From the NCBI RefSeq assembly GCF_014200675.1, contig NZ_JACHCI010000003.1:248001-312000 (forward strand): a stretch of 64,000 bases of DNA. Reading direction: 5' to 3'. Below the pieces are notes generated by a model, which made no database searches, was not told the DNA's origin, and worked only from the letters and a program-made list of their open reading frames with translations. Shown here piece after piece: positions 15,903 through 24,834 of the stretch; the stretch's first letter is position 1, and each line of letters starts with the position of its first letter. Made by a program: the position numbers and the translations under genes. Origin of the DNA: Janthinobacterium saanense. Its GTDB lineage: Bacteria > Pseudomonadota > Gammaproteobacteria > Burkholderiales > Burkholderiaceae_D.

Positions 15903-17483
15903 TCAGAACTGGTTCATGGTGTTGTCCTTGCCGGCCGCCTTCAGCGCTGCTTCGCCGCTGAAATAATCCTTGTGGTCATCGCCGATGTCCGAGCCGGACA
16001 TGTTCTGGTGCTTGACGCAGGCGATGCCCTGGCGGATTTCCTTGCGCTGCACGCCGGCCACATAGCCCAGCATGCCCTGGTCGCCGAAGTATTCCCTGGC
16101 CAGGTTGTCGGTCGACAGGGCGGCTGTGTGGTAGGTCGGCAAGGTGATCAGGTGGTGGAAGATGCCGGCTTCGCGGGCCGAGTCGGCCTGGAAGGTGCGG
16201 ATCTTTTCATCGGCCGTGCGCGCCAGTTCGCTCTGGTCGTATTCCACACTCATCAGTTGTGCCCGCTCGTAGGCCGACACATCCTTGCCCTCGGCTTTCA
16301 TCGCGTCGTAGACTTGCTGGCGGAAGTTCAGGGTCCAGTTGAACGAGGGGCTGTTGTTGTACACCAGCTTGGCGTTCGGAATGACCTTGCGGATTGCGCT
16401 GACCATGCCGCCGATCTGCGCGATATGCGGTTTTTCCGTTTCTATCCACAGCAGGTCGGCGCCGTTTTGCAGCGAGGTGATGGAGTCGAGCACGCAGCGC
16501 GCTTCGCCGGTGCCGGCGCGGAACTGGAACAGGTTGCTGGGCAGGCGTTTCGGGCGCAGCAGCTTGCCGTCGCGCTTGATGATCACGTCGCCATTGCCGA
16601 GCGCATCGGCCGACACTTCTTCGCAATCGAGGAAGGCATTGTATTGGTCGCCCAGGTCGCCTGGCGTGGCCGTTACGGCGATCTGCTTGGTCAGGCCGGC
16701 GCCCAGCGAATCGGTGCGGGCGACGATGATGCCGTCATCTACGCCCAGTTCCAGGAAGGCGTAGCGGATGGCGCGGATCTTGGCCAGGAAGTCTTCGTGC
16801 GGCACCGTGACTTTGCCGTCCTGGTGGCCGCATTGTTTTTCATCGGATACCTGGTTTTCGATCTGGATGCAGCAGGCGCCCGCTTCGATAAACTGTTTGG
16901 CCAGCAGGTAGGTTGCCTCGGCGTTGCCGAAACCGGCGTCGATGTCGGCGATGATGGGCACCACGTGGGTTATGTGGCCATCGATCTTGGCCTGGATGGC
17001 TGCCTTGGCGCTGCCGTCGGCGGCATCGAGCTGGCGGAACAGGCCGCCCAGTTCGCGTGCATCGGCCTGGCGCAAGAATGTGTAGAGCTCGCGGATCAGG
17101 CTGGTGACTGCCGTTTTTTCATGCATGGATTGGTCGGGCAGCGGACCGAATTCGGAGCGCAGCGCAGCCACCATCCAGCCGGACAGGTAAAGGTAGCGGC
17201 GGTCGGTGCTGTTGAAGTGTTTCTTGATCGAGATCATCTTTTGCTGGCCGATGAAACCGTGCCAGCAACCGAGCGACTGCGTGTATTTGGATGGGTCCGC
17301 ATCGTAGGCGGCCATGTCGCTACGCATGATCTTGGCCGTGTACCTGGCGATGTCCAGGCCCGTCTTGAAACGGTTCTGGGCGCGCATGCGGGCGGCCGAC
17401 TCGGGATTGATGGCGTTCCATGCGCTGCCTTGTTGTTCTTTCAAACCGGCAACTGCCTTGATGTCGTCTTGATATTGGGACAT
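15903..17483 (-). CDS. aceA: isocitrate lyase (long form)
   Basis: A 526-residue isocitrate lyase, splitting isocitrate to glyoxylate and succinate at the head of the glyoxylate shunt. The catalytic loop reads DEKQCGHQDGK, that is KQCGH rather than the KKCGH of E. coli. The length of about 530 is that of the Pseudomonas-type subgroup, against 434 in E. coli. HVVPIIADIDAGFGNAEATY carries the metal-binding acids, and LVYNNSPSFNWTLNFR is the conserved substrate loop. GGAG-type ribosome binding precedes ATG 17483. A palindrome that may be an operator lies upstream at 17594-17607. With acs it supports growth on acetate and fatty acids. Confidence 0.97.
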   Translation of the reverse strand: MSQYQDDIKAVAGLKEQQGSAWNAINPESAARMRAQNRFKTGLDIARYTAKIMRSDMAAYDADPSKYTQSLGCWHGFIGQQKMISIKKHFNSTDRRYLYLSGWMVAALRSEFGPLPDQSMHEKTAVTSLIRELYTFLRQADARELGGLFRQLDAADGSAKAAIQAKIDGHITHVVPIIADIDAGFGNAEATYLLAKQFIEAGACCIQIENQVSDEKQCGHQDGKVTVPHEDFLAKIRAIRYAFLELGVDDGIIVARTDSLGAGLTKQIAVTATPGDLGDQYNAFLDCEEVSADALGNGDVIIKRDGKLLRPKRLPSNLFQFRAGTGEARCVLDSITSLQNGADLLWIETEKPHIAQIGGMVSAIRKVIPNAKLVYNNSPSFNWTLNFRQQVYDAMKAEGKDVSAYERAQLMSVEYDQSELARTADEKIRTFQADSAREAGIFHHLITLPTYHTAALSTDNLAREYFGDQGMLGYVAGVQRKEIRQGIACVKHQNMSGSDIGDDHKDYFSGEAALKAAGKDNTMNQF

Positions 17484-17973
17484 GTCTATCTCCTGAAGAA
17501 AAAACTAAGTTTGAGAAAATCGTCGAGTGTGCCGCCACGTCTGTAAGGCAGACTGCATGAATTAATAGTAGGCTTTTCAGTCAGGATCATCAAGTCTTAT
17601 ATAAGACATATAACTTAATTTAATTCCTTATTTATCAAAGACTTGACATGAAAATTTCAGGATATGAGATGAATTTTCAAAAAGTGAGAGCGTGTGTGTG
17701 GCCGATGACAGGGCGTGTTTTCGCGATGTGAAACAGGTTTTCAGCTTTTGATGTGGCAAGGGCCAGCGGGGTATCTCAGTTGTACTGAACAAAACACTTT
17801 TAGGATTTGCTTCGAATCAACTCAATAAAAAAGAAAGGGAAACAGCCTGCAGATCATGGTGACAGGCGCCAGCAGGGGGCGCCAAGCTGTCGTCGATCGC
17901 GGCGGGCAGGGCGACGCCCGCCCAGGCCATCATCGAGAGGGGCAAGATCAATGGATGCGTTAAGCCTGGAACT
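17484..17973. other. aceA upstream region
   Basis: 490 bases without a gene, AT-rich from 17560 to 17660. It contains the palindrome at 17594-17607 and presumably the aceA promoter. From about 17660 to 17973 nothing else was seen, apart from the 3' flank of the DUF1993 gene. Confidence 0.5.
17594..17607. promoter_or_regulatory. 14-base perfect palindrome upstream of aceA
   Basis: GTCTTATATAAGAC reads the same on both strands and lies 110 bases upstream of the aceA start. It looks like an operator for a dimeric regulator. Which one is unknown. Confidence 0.6.
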
Positions 17974-18495
17974 TCAAGGTTGGCGCAAATAGGCAAACAT
18001 ATGTTGCACATATTCCGCCTTGCCGAGCGGCACGCCGTTGTGGCGCAGGATGTTGTACGCCGTCACCAGGTGGAAATAGAACTGTGGCGTGGCCCAGTTG
18101 GCGGCGTATTCCTGGCCTGTCATGTCAAAGACTAATCCATCGGCCAGCGTGATCGATACTTGCCGCTGGGCACCGTCGTCGATTGAGGCCTGGTCAGCGC
18201 CGGCCAGCATGGCCAGGGTTGCCGCGATCAGCGCTTTTGCCGCCAGCATATTTCCGGGAGTATCGAGTTTGGGCAAAGGCTGCTGCGTCAGCCGGCACAC
18301 GGCTTCCTGCGCCTGGGTACAGACAAATTCCACCTGCCGGGCCAGCGTGTGCATGTCCGGCGCCAGGCGCGCATCGAGCAGGTTTTGCGGGTCGAAGCCC
18401 AGTGCCAGGGCCCGTTCTTCCCCCTTGGCCAGCATGATGTTCAGGGAGCGCAGCATTTGTGCGTAGCAGGGAATGGTGATTGCGTAGACCGACAT
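17974..18495 (-). CDS. DUF1993 domain protein
   Basis: A 173-residue protein. I choose ATG 18495 (MSVYAITIPCYAQMLRSL) because GAGG stands at good distance upstream; a longer frame adds six residues. The helical pattern with HTLARQVEFVCTQAQEAV, PGNMLAAKALIAATL and the C-terminal FYFHLVTAYNILRHNGVPLGK marks the DUF1993 family (DinB-like four-helix bundle). No enzymatic role is established. The neighbouring decayed frame at 18524-18754 lies directly upstream. Confidence 0.85.
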   Translation of the reverse strand: MSVYAITIPCYAQMLRSLNIMLAKGEERALALGFDPQNLLDARLAPDMHTLARQVEFVCTQAQEAVCRLTQQPLPKLDTPGNMLAAKALIAATLAMLAGADQASIDDGAQRQVSITLADGLVFDMTGQEYAANWATPQFYFHLVTAYNILRHNGVPLGKAEYVQHMFAYLRQP

Positions 18496-18523
18496 GATAT
18501 TCCTCAGTTGATTCATTCAAAGT

Positions 18524-18754
18524 TCAGCCCTTATGCTGATTTCCCAGCAGGCCAGCGCAATGCGACAGCCAGCCATCGTCTTCTTCCTGGCTGATAAACG
18601 CTGCAATCTGACGCTGCTCTGCCGCTGGCCTGGCTGCCAGCAACATATAAGCGCCGTAATTGTGTTCCGCCCGCACCGATTGCAGGATGGCCAGTGCATA
18701 TTGCTCGACCTCATCATCGTAACGTGTCGCGCCCGTATCGCCGATGCTGGACAG
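18524..18754 (-). pseudogene. decayed gene, C-terminal fragment
   Basis: A minus-strand frame of 76 codons begins directly after an in-frame TAG (18755-18757), has no start codon in its first part and ends in TGA at 18524-18526. The amino acid pattern is protein-like: VEQYALAILQSVRAEHNYGA, then AAEQRQIAAFISQEEDDGW. I take it as the tail of a gene whose 5' part is lost. No family is recognised. Confidence 0.45.
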
Positions 18755-18783
18755 CTATTTTCTGTGCGAGCCGAGGTGGCGTT

Positions 18784-19704
18784 TTACTCTACCACCCTTG
18801 CATACTCGCGGGGCGCCTGGCCCACCTCTCTCTTGAACGCCGTACTAAACGCACTTGCCGACTGATAACCGATCGCTGCCGCCACCGTTTCCAGGGGCGG
18901 CGCGGCGCGCTGGAGCATCGCTTTTGCCAGGGCGATGCGCCAGTTGATCAGGTATTGCATAGGCGGCACGCCGACCTTTTGGGTGAAGCGCGCACTGAAG
19001 ACGGAGCGTGACAGGCCTGCCTGCCTGGCCAGCGTTTCCACGGACCAGGAATGGGCCACGTCTTGGTGAAGACGCCGCAGGGCGCGCGCGAGGTGGGGAT
19101 CCGCCAGGCCCGCCAGCAAGCCCGGTTGTCCGATGGCATCCACACTTTCTATGTGGAATCGCAGTGCTTCCACCAGTAGCACTTCAATAAACCGTTCAAT
19201 GAGCAGCTCACGGCCTGGGCGGTCGGCCAGTGCTTCCTCGACGATCAGCTTGATCGTGCGGTTCAATCGCTGCGCTGCCGGATCCGCTGCCTGTATGTGG
19301 ACAAAGGCCGGCAGCAATGCGGCCAGTAAATTGCGGTTGAGCGCGTCCAGTTCAAAAGAGCCGCCCAGTTGCTTGAAGTCGGCCTCGCGCTCCTGATCGC
19401 CGTACCAGCCCTGGCTGGTCTGGCACGCCATGGGATCTTGCGCGTCGAGCGATACGATATCGCTGTCGATGTGGCTGGCGATTGTGATGCCCGGAGCGCC
19501 GGGCACGAGGATGAAGTCGCCGGTATCGAGGCGCAGGGGCGCATGGCCATCGATGGTGAGCCAGCACTGCCCCGCCAGTACCAGCCCGTAACCGGCGTAT
19601 GCCGTCTGTGCGCGATGCACGCCCCAGCGGCCGGATCCCTGCATCAGCTTGGTTCCGACGGCGCGTGGACGTAGCAGGGACATGATGTCAGCGAGTGGTT
19701 CCAT
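18784..19704 (-). CDS. AraC-family regulator with cupin sensor
   Basis: A 306-residue AraC/XylS-type activator. The N-terminal ~170 residues form a cupin-like sensor domain (GLVLAGQCWLTIDGHAPLRL, DTGDFILVPGAPG). The C-terminal ~100 residues hold two helix-turn-helix units: WSVETLARQAGLSRSVFSARF and LETVAAAIGYQSASAFSTAF, with the family's closing GQAPREYAR. It is divergent from the SDR gene at 19804 with 99 bases between, and so probably regulates it. Confidence 0.95.
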   Translation of the reverse strand: MEPLADIMSLLRPRAVGTKLMQGSGRWGVHRAQTAYAGYGLVLAGQCWLTIDGHAPLRLDTGDFILVPGAPGITIASHIDSDIVSLDAQDPMACQTSQGWYGDQEREADFKQLGGSFELDALNRNLLAALLPAFVHIQAADPAAQRLNRTIKLIVEEALADRPGRELLIERFIEVLLVEALRFHIESVDAIGQPGLLAGLADPHLARALRRLHQDVAHSWSVETLARQAGLSRSVFSARFTQKVGVPPMQYLINWRIALAKAMLQRAAPPLETVAAAIGYQSASAFSTAFKREVGQAPREYARVVE

Positions 19705-19803
19705 ACAGACGATCCATAATGTATTTAAGACGTTTGATTATAGATCGTATCGACTACCGCGCCTAAAATGATCTCATCGCAACGTTTAAATGAGGAGTTA
19801 TCC

Positions 19804-20577
19804 ATGAGTAAGATCGCAATCATCACGGGCGCCAGTTCTGGCATAGGCGGCGCGGCTGCCATCGCACTGGCAGAGCGTGGCGTCGATTCCATCGTGACGT
19901 ATCACAGCCACGAAGAGCGGGTGCTGGAAATTGTCGCGGCCGTCAAGGAACGCGGCGCCAGGGCGATTCCCTTGCGCCTCGACGTGGGTCTCAGCGCCAG
20001 TTTCAAGGCATTCAAGGATGAGGTGGCCGCCGTGCTGGAGCGCGAATGGCAGGCGCGTTCTTTCGACTATCTCGTCAATAATGCGGGCATCTTGCAAATG
20101 GCGTCCTTCGAAGAGACGACGGAAGAATTGTTTGATATGTATCACCGTGTCATGTTCAAGGGACCGTACTTCCTGACCCAGGCGCTGTTGCCGCTGCTTG
20201 CGGATGGTGGCGCGATCGTCAATGTGACGAGCAATGCCGTCTCCAGGAGCGGCATGGGGCCGGGGACATCTGCCTATGCGGCGATGAAGGGGGCGCTGAC
20301 GACATTGACCAGCTGTATGGCGATTGAATTTGGCGGCCGCGGCATTCGCGTGAACGCTATCGCGCCAGGCGCCACGCGCACGCGTATCGCCGACGATGCC
20401 TATGACAAGTATCCGGTGCTGATTCAGGCCATCGTTGACAAGACGGCTCTTGGACGCCTGGGGCAGGCGGACGATGTGGCTGCCGCCATCGCGGCGGTGC
20501 TGTCGGATGATTTCCGCTGGGTGACGGGCCAGAGCATCGAAGTCTCGGGCGGCGCCAAAATGTCCATGACGAGCTGA
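19804..20577 (+). CDS. short-chain dehydrogenase/reductase
   Basis: A 257-residue classical SDR. The start is ATG 19804, preceded by GAGGAG at good distance. It has the cofactor motif TGASSGIG (residues 9-16), NNAG, the catalytic Ser in NVTSNAVSRSG, and the Tyr-Lys pair in YAAMK. PGATRTRIADDAY closes the substrate region. Residues after beta-2 (TYHSHEER) do not clearly show NAD or NADP preference; the basic surroundings hint at NADP. The substrate is unknown. It is probably under the divergent AraC regulator. Confidence 0.95.
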   Translation: MSKIAIITGASSGIGGAAAIALAERGVDSIVTYHSHEERVLEIVAAVKERGARAIPLRLDVGLSASFKAFKDEVAAVLEREWQARSFDYLVNNAGILQMASFEETTEELFDMYHRVMFKGPYFLTQALLPLLADGGAIVNVTSNAVSRSGMGPGTSAYAAMKGALTTLTSCMAIEFGGRGIRVNAIAPGATRTRIADDAYDKYPVLIQAIVDKTALGRLGQADDVAAAIAAVLSDDFRWVTGQSIEVSGGAKMSMTS

Positions 20578-20797
20578 TGATGCCTGGACGGGCAGGGCAA
20601 GCAGCGGGTGCGCTTGCAAGCTCGTTTTCTTACTTTGTCATTGACGCCTGAAACCGGTTTGCACTATCAGCGGGCGACGTATATATGGCGTGGCGCGGCC
20701 ATCGAGTGTGAGGGGGCGATGGTGCACGCTGCGCTGCACGCCTGAGCAAGGCTGCCCCATTATGCGCCGCTCGCGTTACAATATGTCTCCCTCATAA

Positions 20798-20813
20798 CGG
20801 AACCTCGGTTCCA
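20798..20813. promoter_or_regulatory. operator candidate before tetR
   Basis: CGGAA-CCTCGG-TTCC, an inverted repeat ending 23 bases before the tetR start. It shares CGGAA-N6-TTCC with the site at 21500-21515. Confidence 0.6.
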
Positions 20814-20835
20814 CTATCACGAGACACAGGCGAGC

Positions 20836-21474
20836 ATGCCCCCATCCCCGATTCCCTTTCCGCAAATGATCGTTCCACCGGAACCCACGCAGGCGCGCAG
20901 CAAGCAGGCGTTTGAACGCTTGCTGCTAGTGGGGGAACAGTTGCTGGCTGAAAACCGCTTCGATGAAATCGGCGTGGCCGACCTGGCCAGGCTGGCCGAG
21001 ACTTCCGTGGGCACTTTTTACCGCTTGCTGGGCGACAAGGACACCTTGAGCCGCTTGCTGCTGCAGCGCTTTTTTTCCGATATGGTGGAGCAAGTCGAGA
21101 CTTTAACCGAGCTGCATCAATGGGAAGGGCGCAGCCTGGAAGACTTCATTCGCGCCATGGTGGCGATGTTTGTCGGCGTCAATGGTGGCCGGCGCGGCGT
21201 GCTGCGCGCGCTGATCACGCGTTCTTCGCAGGATGCGCAATTCCGCGACCGCGTGCACCAGATCAATCATTTGATTTCACAGCGCACGGTGGCCGTGCTG
21301 GCCAGCAAATCGGCCAGCATCCGCCACCCCGACCCCACGCAGGCGATGATGGTGATACCGCCCGTGCTGCTGGGTATTTTGAACCAGCACACCTTGACGG
21401 GTTCGCTGTCGTTTTTGTCGGCGCCTGCCTTGGAAGACGAGTTGGTACGTGTTGCTTTAAATTACCTGACTTGA
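20836..21474 (+). CDS. TetR-family regulator
   Basis: A 212-residue TetR regulator. Proline-rich start, then the DNA-binding domain TQARSKQAFERLLLVGEQLL and the recognition region IGVADLARLAETSVGTFYRLLGDKD (residues about 45-70). The C-terminal domain is helical with no recognised ligand signature. It lies upstream and co-directional with the hydrolase, TonB receptor and esterase genes. The paired palindromes at 20798 and 21500 suggest that it represses both itself and that set. Confidence 0.92.
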   Translation: MPPSPIPFPQMIVPPEPTQARSKQAFERLLLVGEQLLAENRFDEIGVADLARLAETSVGTFYRLLGDKDTLSRLLLQRFFSDMVEQVETLTELHQWEGRSLEDFIRAMVAMFVGVNGGRRGVLRALITRSSQDAQFRDRVHQINHLISQRTVAVLASKSASIRHPDPTQAMMVIPPVLLGILNQHTLTGSLSFLSAPALEDELVRVALNYLT

Positions 21475-21492
21475 GATATTTAGCGATTTAAC

Positions 21493-21521
21493 TTGAAATC
21501 GGAATTCGGATTCCGTATTAT
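21493..21521 (+). promoter_or_regulatory. promoter with embedded operator for the hydrolase/TonB set
   Basis: TTGAAA (21493-21498) and TATTAT (21516-21521) are spaced by 17 bases. The spacer is filled by the palindrome CGGAATTCGGATTCCG (21500-21515), an ideal place for a repressor to block RNA polymerase. Confidence 0.75.
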
Positions 21522-21588
21522 GTTTCCAACAGCAGGGAAACATATCCCTGCACTGAACACAAAGCATGTTCAATAGCAAGGAGACAGA

Positions 21589-22410
21589 ATGCGGCGTCAC
21601 ACGACATCCGATGTTCCATTGCATTACCTCGACCTTGGCCTCGGTAAGCCTGGCGGGGAGGGTGAGCCCACGCATCATGAACCCATCCTGCTATTGCATG
21701 GCCTGGGTTCCTGCGCGCAAGACTGGCAGCCGCAGATCGAGGCTCTTTCCCCCAACTACCGTTTGATCGTGCCCGACATGCGCGGCCATGGCCGTAGTCC
21801 CGCTCCTGAGGGCGCCTGGCAGATCGCTGACTTCGCCAACGATATTTTCAATCTGATGGACCAGCTCGATGTGCCGCGCGCGCATGTCGTCGGCTTTTCG
21901 CTGGGCGGCATGGTGGGCCTGGAGATGGCCAATCTTGCCCCTGGCCGCATCGCCAGCTTGTGCCTGATCAATTCGCAACCGTTCCAGGGCAGCAAGCCGC
22001 CTGCGCTGCTGTTCGCCTACTGGCTGCGCCGCACGGTGATCGCTACCTTCGGCTTGAAGGCCATGGGCAAGATCATCGGCAAGAAACTGTTTCCCGATCC
22101 AGAGCAGCAGCCGCTGGTGGAACGTTTCGCCGCGCAGATGGCGGACATGGACAAGCGCGCCTATCTGGCCGCGCTGGACGCCATCTTTCACTGGCAGATC
22201 GAGGTCCGTTTTGATGCCCTGACCATGCCGGTGCGCATCCTTGCGGCCGATCAGGATTACACGCCCGTCGCAAGCAAGCAGGCCTTTGCGGCACAGTTTC
22301 CACACTGCGAATTCGAGGTGATTGCGAATTCGCGTCATGCCACGCCCCTGGACCAGGCGCAGCGTGTGAATACCTTGTTGCGGTCCTTCCTTAGTTCACA
22401 TTCAAAATAA
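21589..22410 (+). CDS. alpha/beta-fold hydrolase
   Basis: A 273-residue alpha/beta hydrolase with a good ribosome site (AAGGAGA) before ATG 21589. LLLHGLGSCAQDW is the oxyanion region, GFSLGGMVG holds the nucleophile Ser (G-x-S-x-G). ILAADQDYTP fits the acid and NSRHATPLDQ the catalytic His. It has no signal peptide, so it acts in the cytoplasm. It is the first gene behind the operator-bearing promoter and is followed by a TonB receptor and a secreted esterase. It could cleave an ester taken up from outside. Confidence 0.9.
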   Translation: MRRHTTSDVPLHYLDLGLGKPGGEGEPTHHEPILLLHGLGSCAQDWQPQIEALSPNYRLIVPDMRGHGRSPAPEGAWQIADFANDIFNLMDQLDVPRAHVVGFSLGGMVGLEMANLAPGRIASLCLINSQPFQGSKPPALLFAYWLRRTVIATFGLKAMGKIIGKKLFPDPEQQPLVERFAAQMADMDKRAYLAALDAIFHWQIEVRFDALTMPVRILAADQDYTPVASKQAFAAQFPHCEFEVIANSRHATPLDQAQRVNTLLRSFLSSHSK

Positions 22411-22560
22411 ATAAACAGGCCACTGCTGTAACGGCAGGGATCGGGTTTTGTCATTGCAGGACAGGTGCTCGCCAGGTGCGTGCGGGGACCGTTACGTCTT
22501 GCGATTTTGCAACCCAGCCATCTGCCTTTGCTGCCAGCGAGCTTGATAACAGGAGACGCC

Positions 22561-24762
22561 ATGAAACTTGCTACACAACTGATACCGATCACCCTGGCTG
22601 TTGCAGGATGCTTCAGCCTGGCCAGCGTGGCCCACGCACAGCAACAGCGGGCGGCCCCGTCCAGTGATGATGCCCAGGCGCAAGAGCGGATGGAGTCCGT
22701 CACAATCTCGGCCCGCCGCCGCGAAGAGCGCTTGCAGGACGTGCCGCTGGCGGTCACGGCGTTTTCTGCCAAGGCCTTGGAACGGGCAAATATCCAGAAC
22801 CTGGCCGACTTGCAGGAGCGGGTGCCGAATCTCACCGTCTACGCTTCGCGCGGCACCAACACCACCCTGACCGCGTTCATCCGCGGCGTGGGCCAGGCGG
22901 ACCCGGTCTGGGGCGTGGACCCGGGTGTGGGGATTTATTTCGACGACGTCTATATGGCCCGGCCGCAAGGCGCCTTGCTCGACGTATTCGACGTGCAGCG
23001 CATCGAAGTGCTGCGCGGACCGCAAGGCACGCTGTACGGCAAGAACACCATCGGCGGCGCCATCAAATATATCTCGCGGCCACTGGCCAAGGAAAACGGC
23101 GCTTCGACGGAAGTAGGCATCGGCAACTACCATCAGCGCAACTTCAAGGCTGCTTTCAATGTCGCCAACGAGAGCGGCACCTGGCGCGCGCGCCTGGCCG
23201 CCGCCAAGCTGGACCGGGATGGTTTCGGCCGCAACACCTTTAACGGCGAACAGGTCAGCGACCAGGACAGCACGGCGGCGCGCATATCCGTCGGCTACTT
23301 TCCCCAAGAGATCCCGCTCACCGTGGTGCTGAGCCTGGACGCCACCGACGATAAATCGGGCGTGCGCGGTTTCCAGCGCATGGGCGTGAGCGCCTTTGAT
23401 CCGCTCAAACGCCCGCCGAGCACCAGCGCCTACGATATCCAGAGTGGCATGCCGGGCAATAACTTCACGCATAACCGGGGCGGCTCGCTGGTCGCCAATT
23501 ATGCGCTGTCGAACGACTGGTCGCTGAAAGTGATAGGCGCCAAGCGGCGCAGCACCTCCGAGCAAACCATCGACTTCGATGGCTTGCCGCAGCCGATCGC
23601 CGACGTATTCGGCGATTCCCACGACGACCAGAAAAGCCTGGAATTGCAGGCCTCCTACAGCGGCGATTACGGTGCCGGCGTGATCGGCCTGTACCGCTTT
23701 GAAGGCACGGCTGGCGGCGGTATCTACAACAATTTCCTGGGTAGACAATTCACTGCCGCCGTCAGCACGGTAGAGACCGACAGCACGGCGCTGTACACGG
23801 ACTGGACCTGGCCGCTGGGCCAGTTGTGGAGCCTGAATGCAGGCTTGCGCCATACGCGTGAAGAAAAGCGCGCCATCGTGCTCAACCGCGCCTTTGCCGA
23901 TGTGGCTTTTACGCGGCCTATCCAGACGGCGGCCGACTTCGACAAGACCTTGTCGGTCAGCAATACCTCGCCGAAACTGTCGCTGCGCTACCAGGCGTCA
24001 AACACGACCAATCTGTACGGCAACGTATCGCGCGGCTTCAAGTCGGGTGGCTACAATGTGCGCGCCAACAATCTGGTCGTGCCCGATTCGGCCCGCCCTT
24101 ACCGCGATGAAACACTCGATGCGCTGGAAGTGGGTTTGAAGTACGCCAAGCCGGACGATACCCTGGACGTCAACGTGGCCTTGTTCTACAACCGCTACAA
24201 GGATATTCAGTTGTCGGTATTCACCAGCTATGTGCAGCCGGGCGGCTTGCCCGGCTTTTATGGCGACTTCACGAATGCGGGCAAGGCGACAGTGAAGGGT
24301 GCGGAATTCGAGTTTTCATGGCGGCCGAATCGCCAGTGGGATGTGAACGGTTTCGTGGCGCTGCTGAGCGCAAGCTATGGCGAATTCCTCAGCGGTGGCC
24401 AGAACATTGCGTCTACGCAAAAGTTTAGCAATACACCGAGCCGGCAAGTGGGCTTGAATCTCATGCGCACCGACCGCGATGTATTTGGCGGCGCGCTGCG
24501 CAGCCTGGTCGGCTTTGGCTACCGCAGCAAGGTCTATCCGACTACCGACTTGAGCGAAGTGCTGGCGCAGGGCGGCTACAGTCTGTGGACGGCCGGTGTG
24601 GTGTGGGAAGCGCCGAAGAACTGGACCTTCAGCTTGCACGGCAGCAACCTGGGCAATAAACGCTATCGCACGGATGGCTACAACATCCCGGCCCTGTTCA
24701 TCCTCGACGGTTTTTATGGACCGCCGCGCCAGATCATTGCCAAGGCCGGCTATAAATTTTAA
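22561..24762 (+). CDS. TonB-dependent outer-membrane receptor
   Basis: A 733-residue receptor starting at ATG 22561 with AGGAG at good distance. The signal peptide ends near SVAHAQQQ. The TonB-box-like VTISARRREERLQDVPLAV leads into the plug domain (LERANIQNLADLQERVPNL, RIEVLRGPQGTLYGKNTIGGA). The 22-strand barrel follows and ends in an aromatic residue (KAGYKF), as usual for outer-membrane insertion. The RREERLQDVP type is often linked to uptake of non-siderophore substrates. The flanking cytoplasmic hydrolase and secreted esterase suggest uptake of an esterase product. The substrate is inferred only by context. Confidence 0.95.
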   Translation: MKLATQLIPITLAVAGCFSLASVAHAQQQRAAPSSDDAQAQERMESVTISARRREERLQDVPLAVTAFSAKALERANIQNLADLQERVPNLTVYASRGTNTTLTAFIRGVGQADPVWGVDPGVGIYFDDVYMARPQGALLDVFDVQRIEVLRGPQGTLYGKNTIGGAIKYISRPLAKENGASTEVGIGNYHQRNFKAAFNVANESGTWRARLAAAKLDRDGFGRNTFNGEQVSDQDSTAARISVGYFPQEIPLTVVLSLDATDDKSGVRGFQRMGVSAFDPLKRPPSTSAYDIQSGMPGNNFTHNRGGSLVANYALSNDWSLKVIGAKRRSTSEQTIDFDGLPQPIADVFGDSHDDQKSLELQASYSGDYGAGVIGLYRFEGTAGGGIYNNFLGRQFTAAVSTVETDSTALYTDWTWPLGQLWSLNAGLRHTREEKRAIVLNRAFADVAFTRPIQTAADFDKTLSVSNTSPKLSLRYQASNTTNLYGNVSRGFKSGGYNVRANNLVVPDSARPYRDETLDALEVGLKYAKPDDTLDVNVALFYNRYKDIQLSVFTSYVQPGGLPGFYGDFTNAGKATVKGAEFEFSWRPNRQWDVNGFVALLSASYGEFLSGGQNIASTQKFSNTPSRQVGLNLMRTDRDVFGGALRSLVGFGYRSKVYPTTDLSEVLAQGGYSLWTAGVVWEAPKNWTFSLHGSNLGNKRYRTDGYNIPALFILDGFYGPPRQIIAKAGYKF

Positions 24763-24834
24763 GGAGTTCTTACCCGGGATCCGTCCCCAAGAGACTGATC
24801 CCAGCATTTAACCCCAGCATTCATGGAGATGATC

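Noticed and set aside
15972..17546. Long frame (524 codons) on the plus strand opposite aceA
   Set aside because: It is the antisense shadow of a clearly recognised isocitrate lyase with GC-rich codons.
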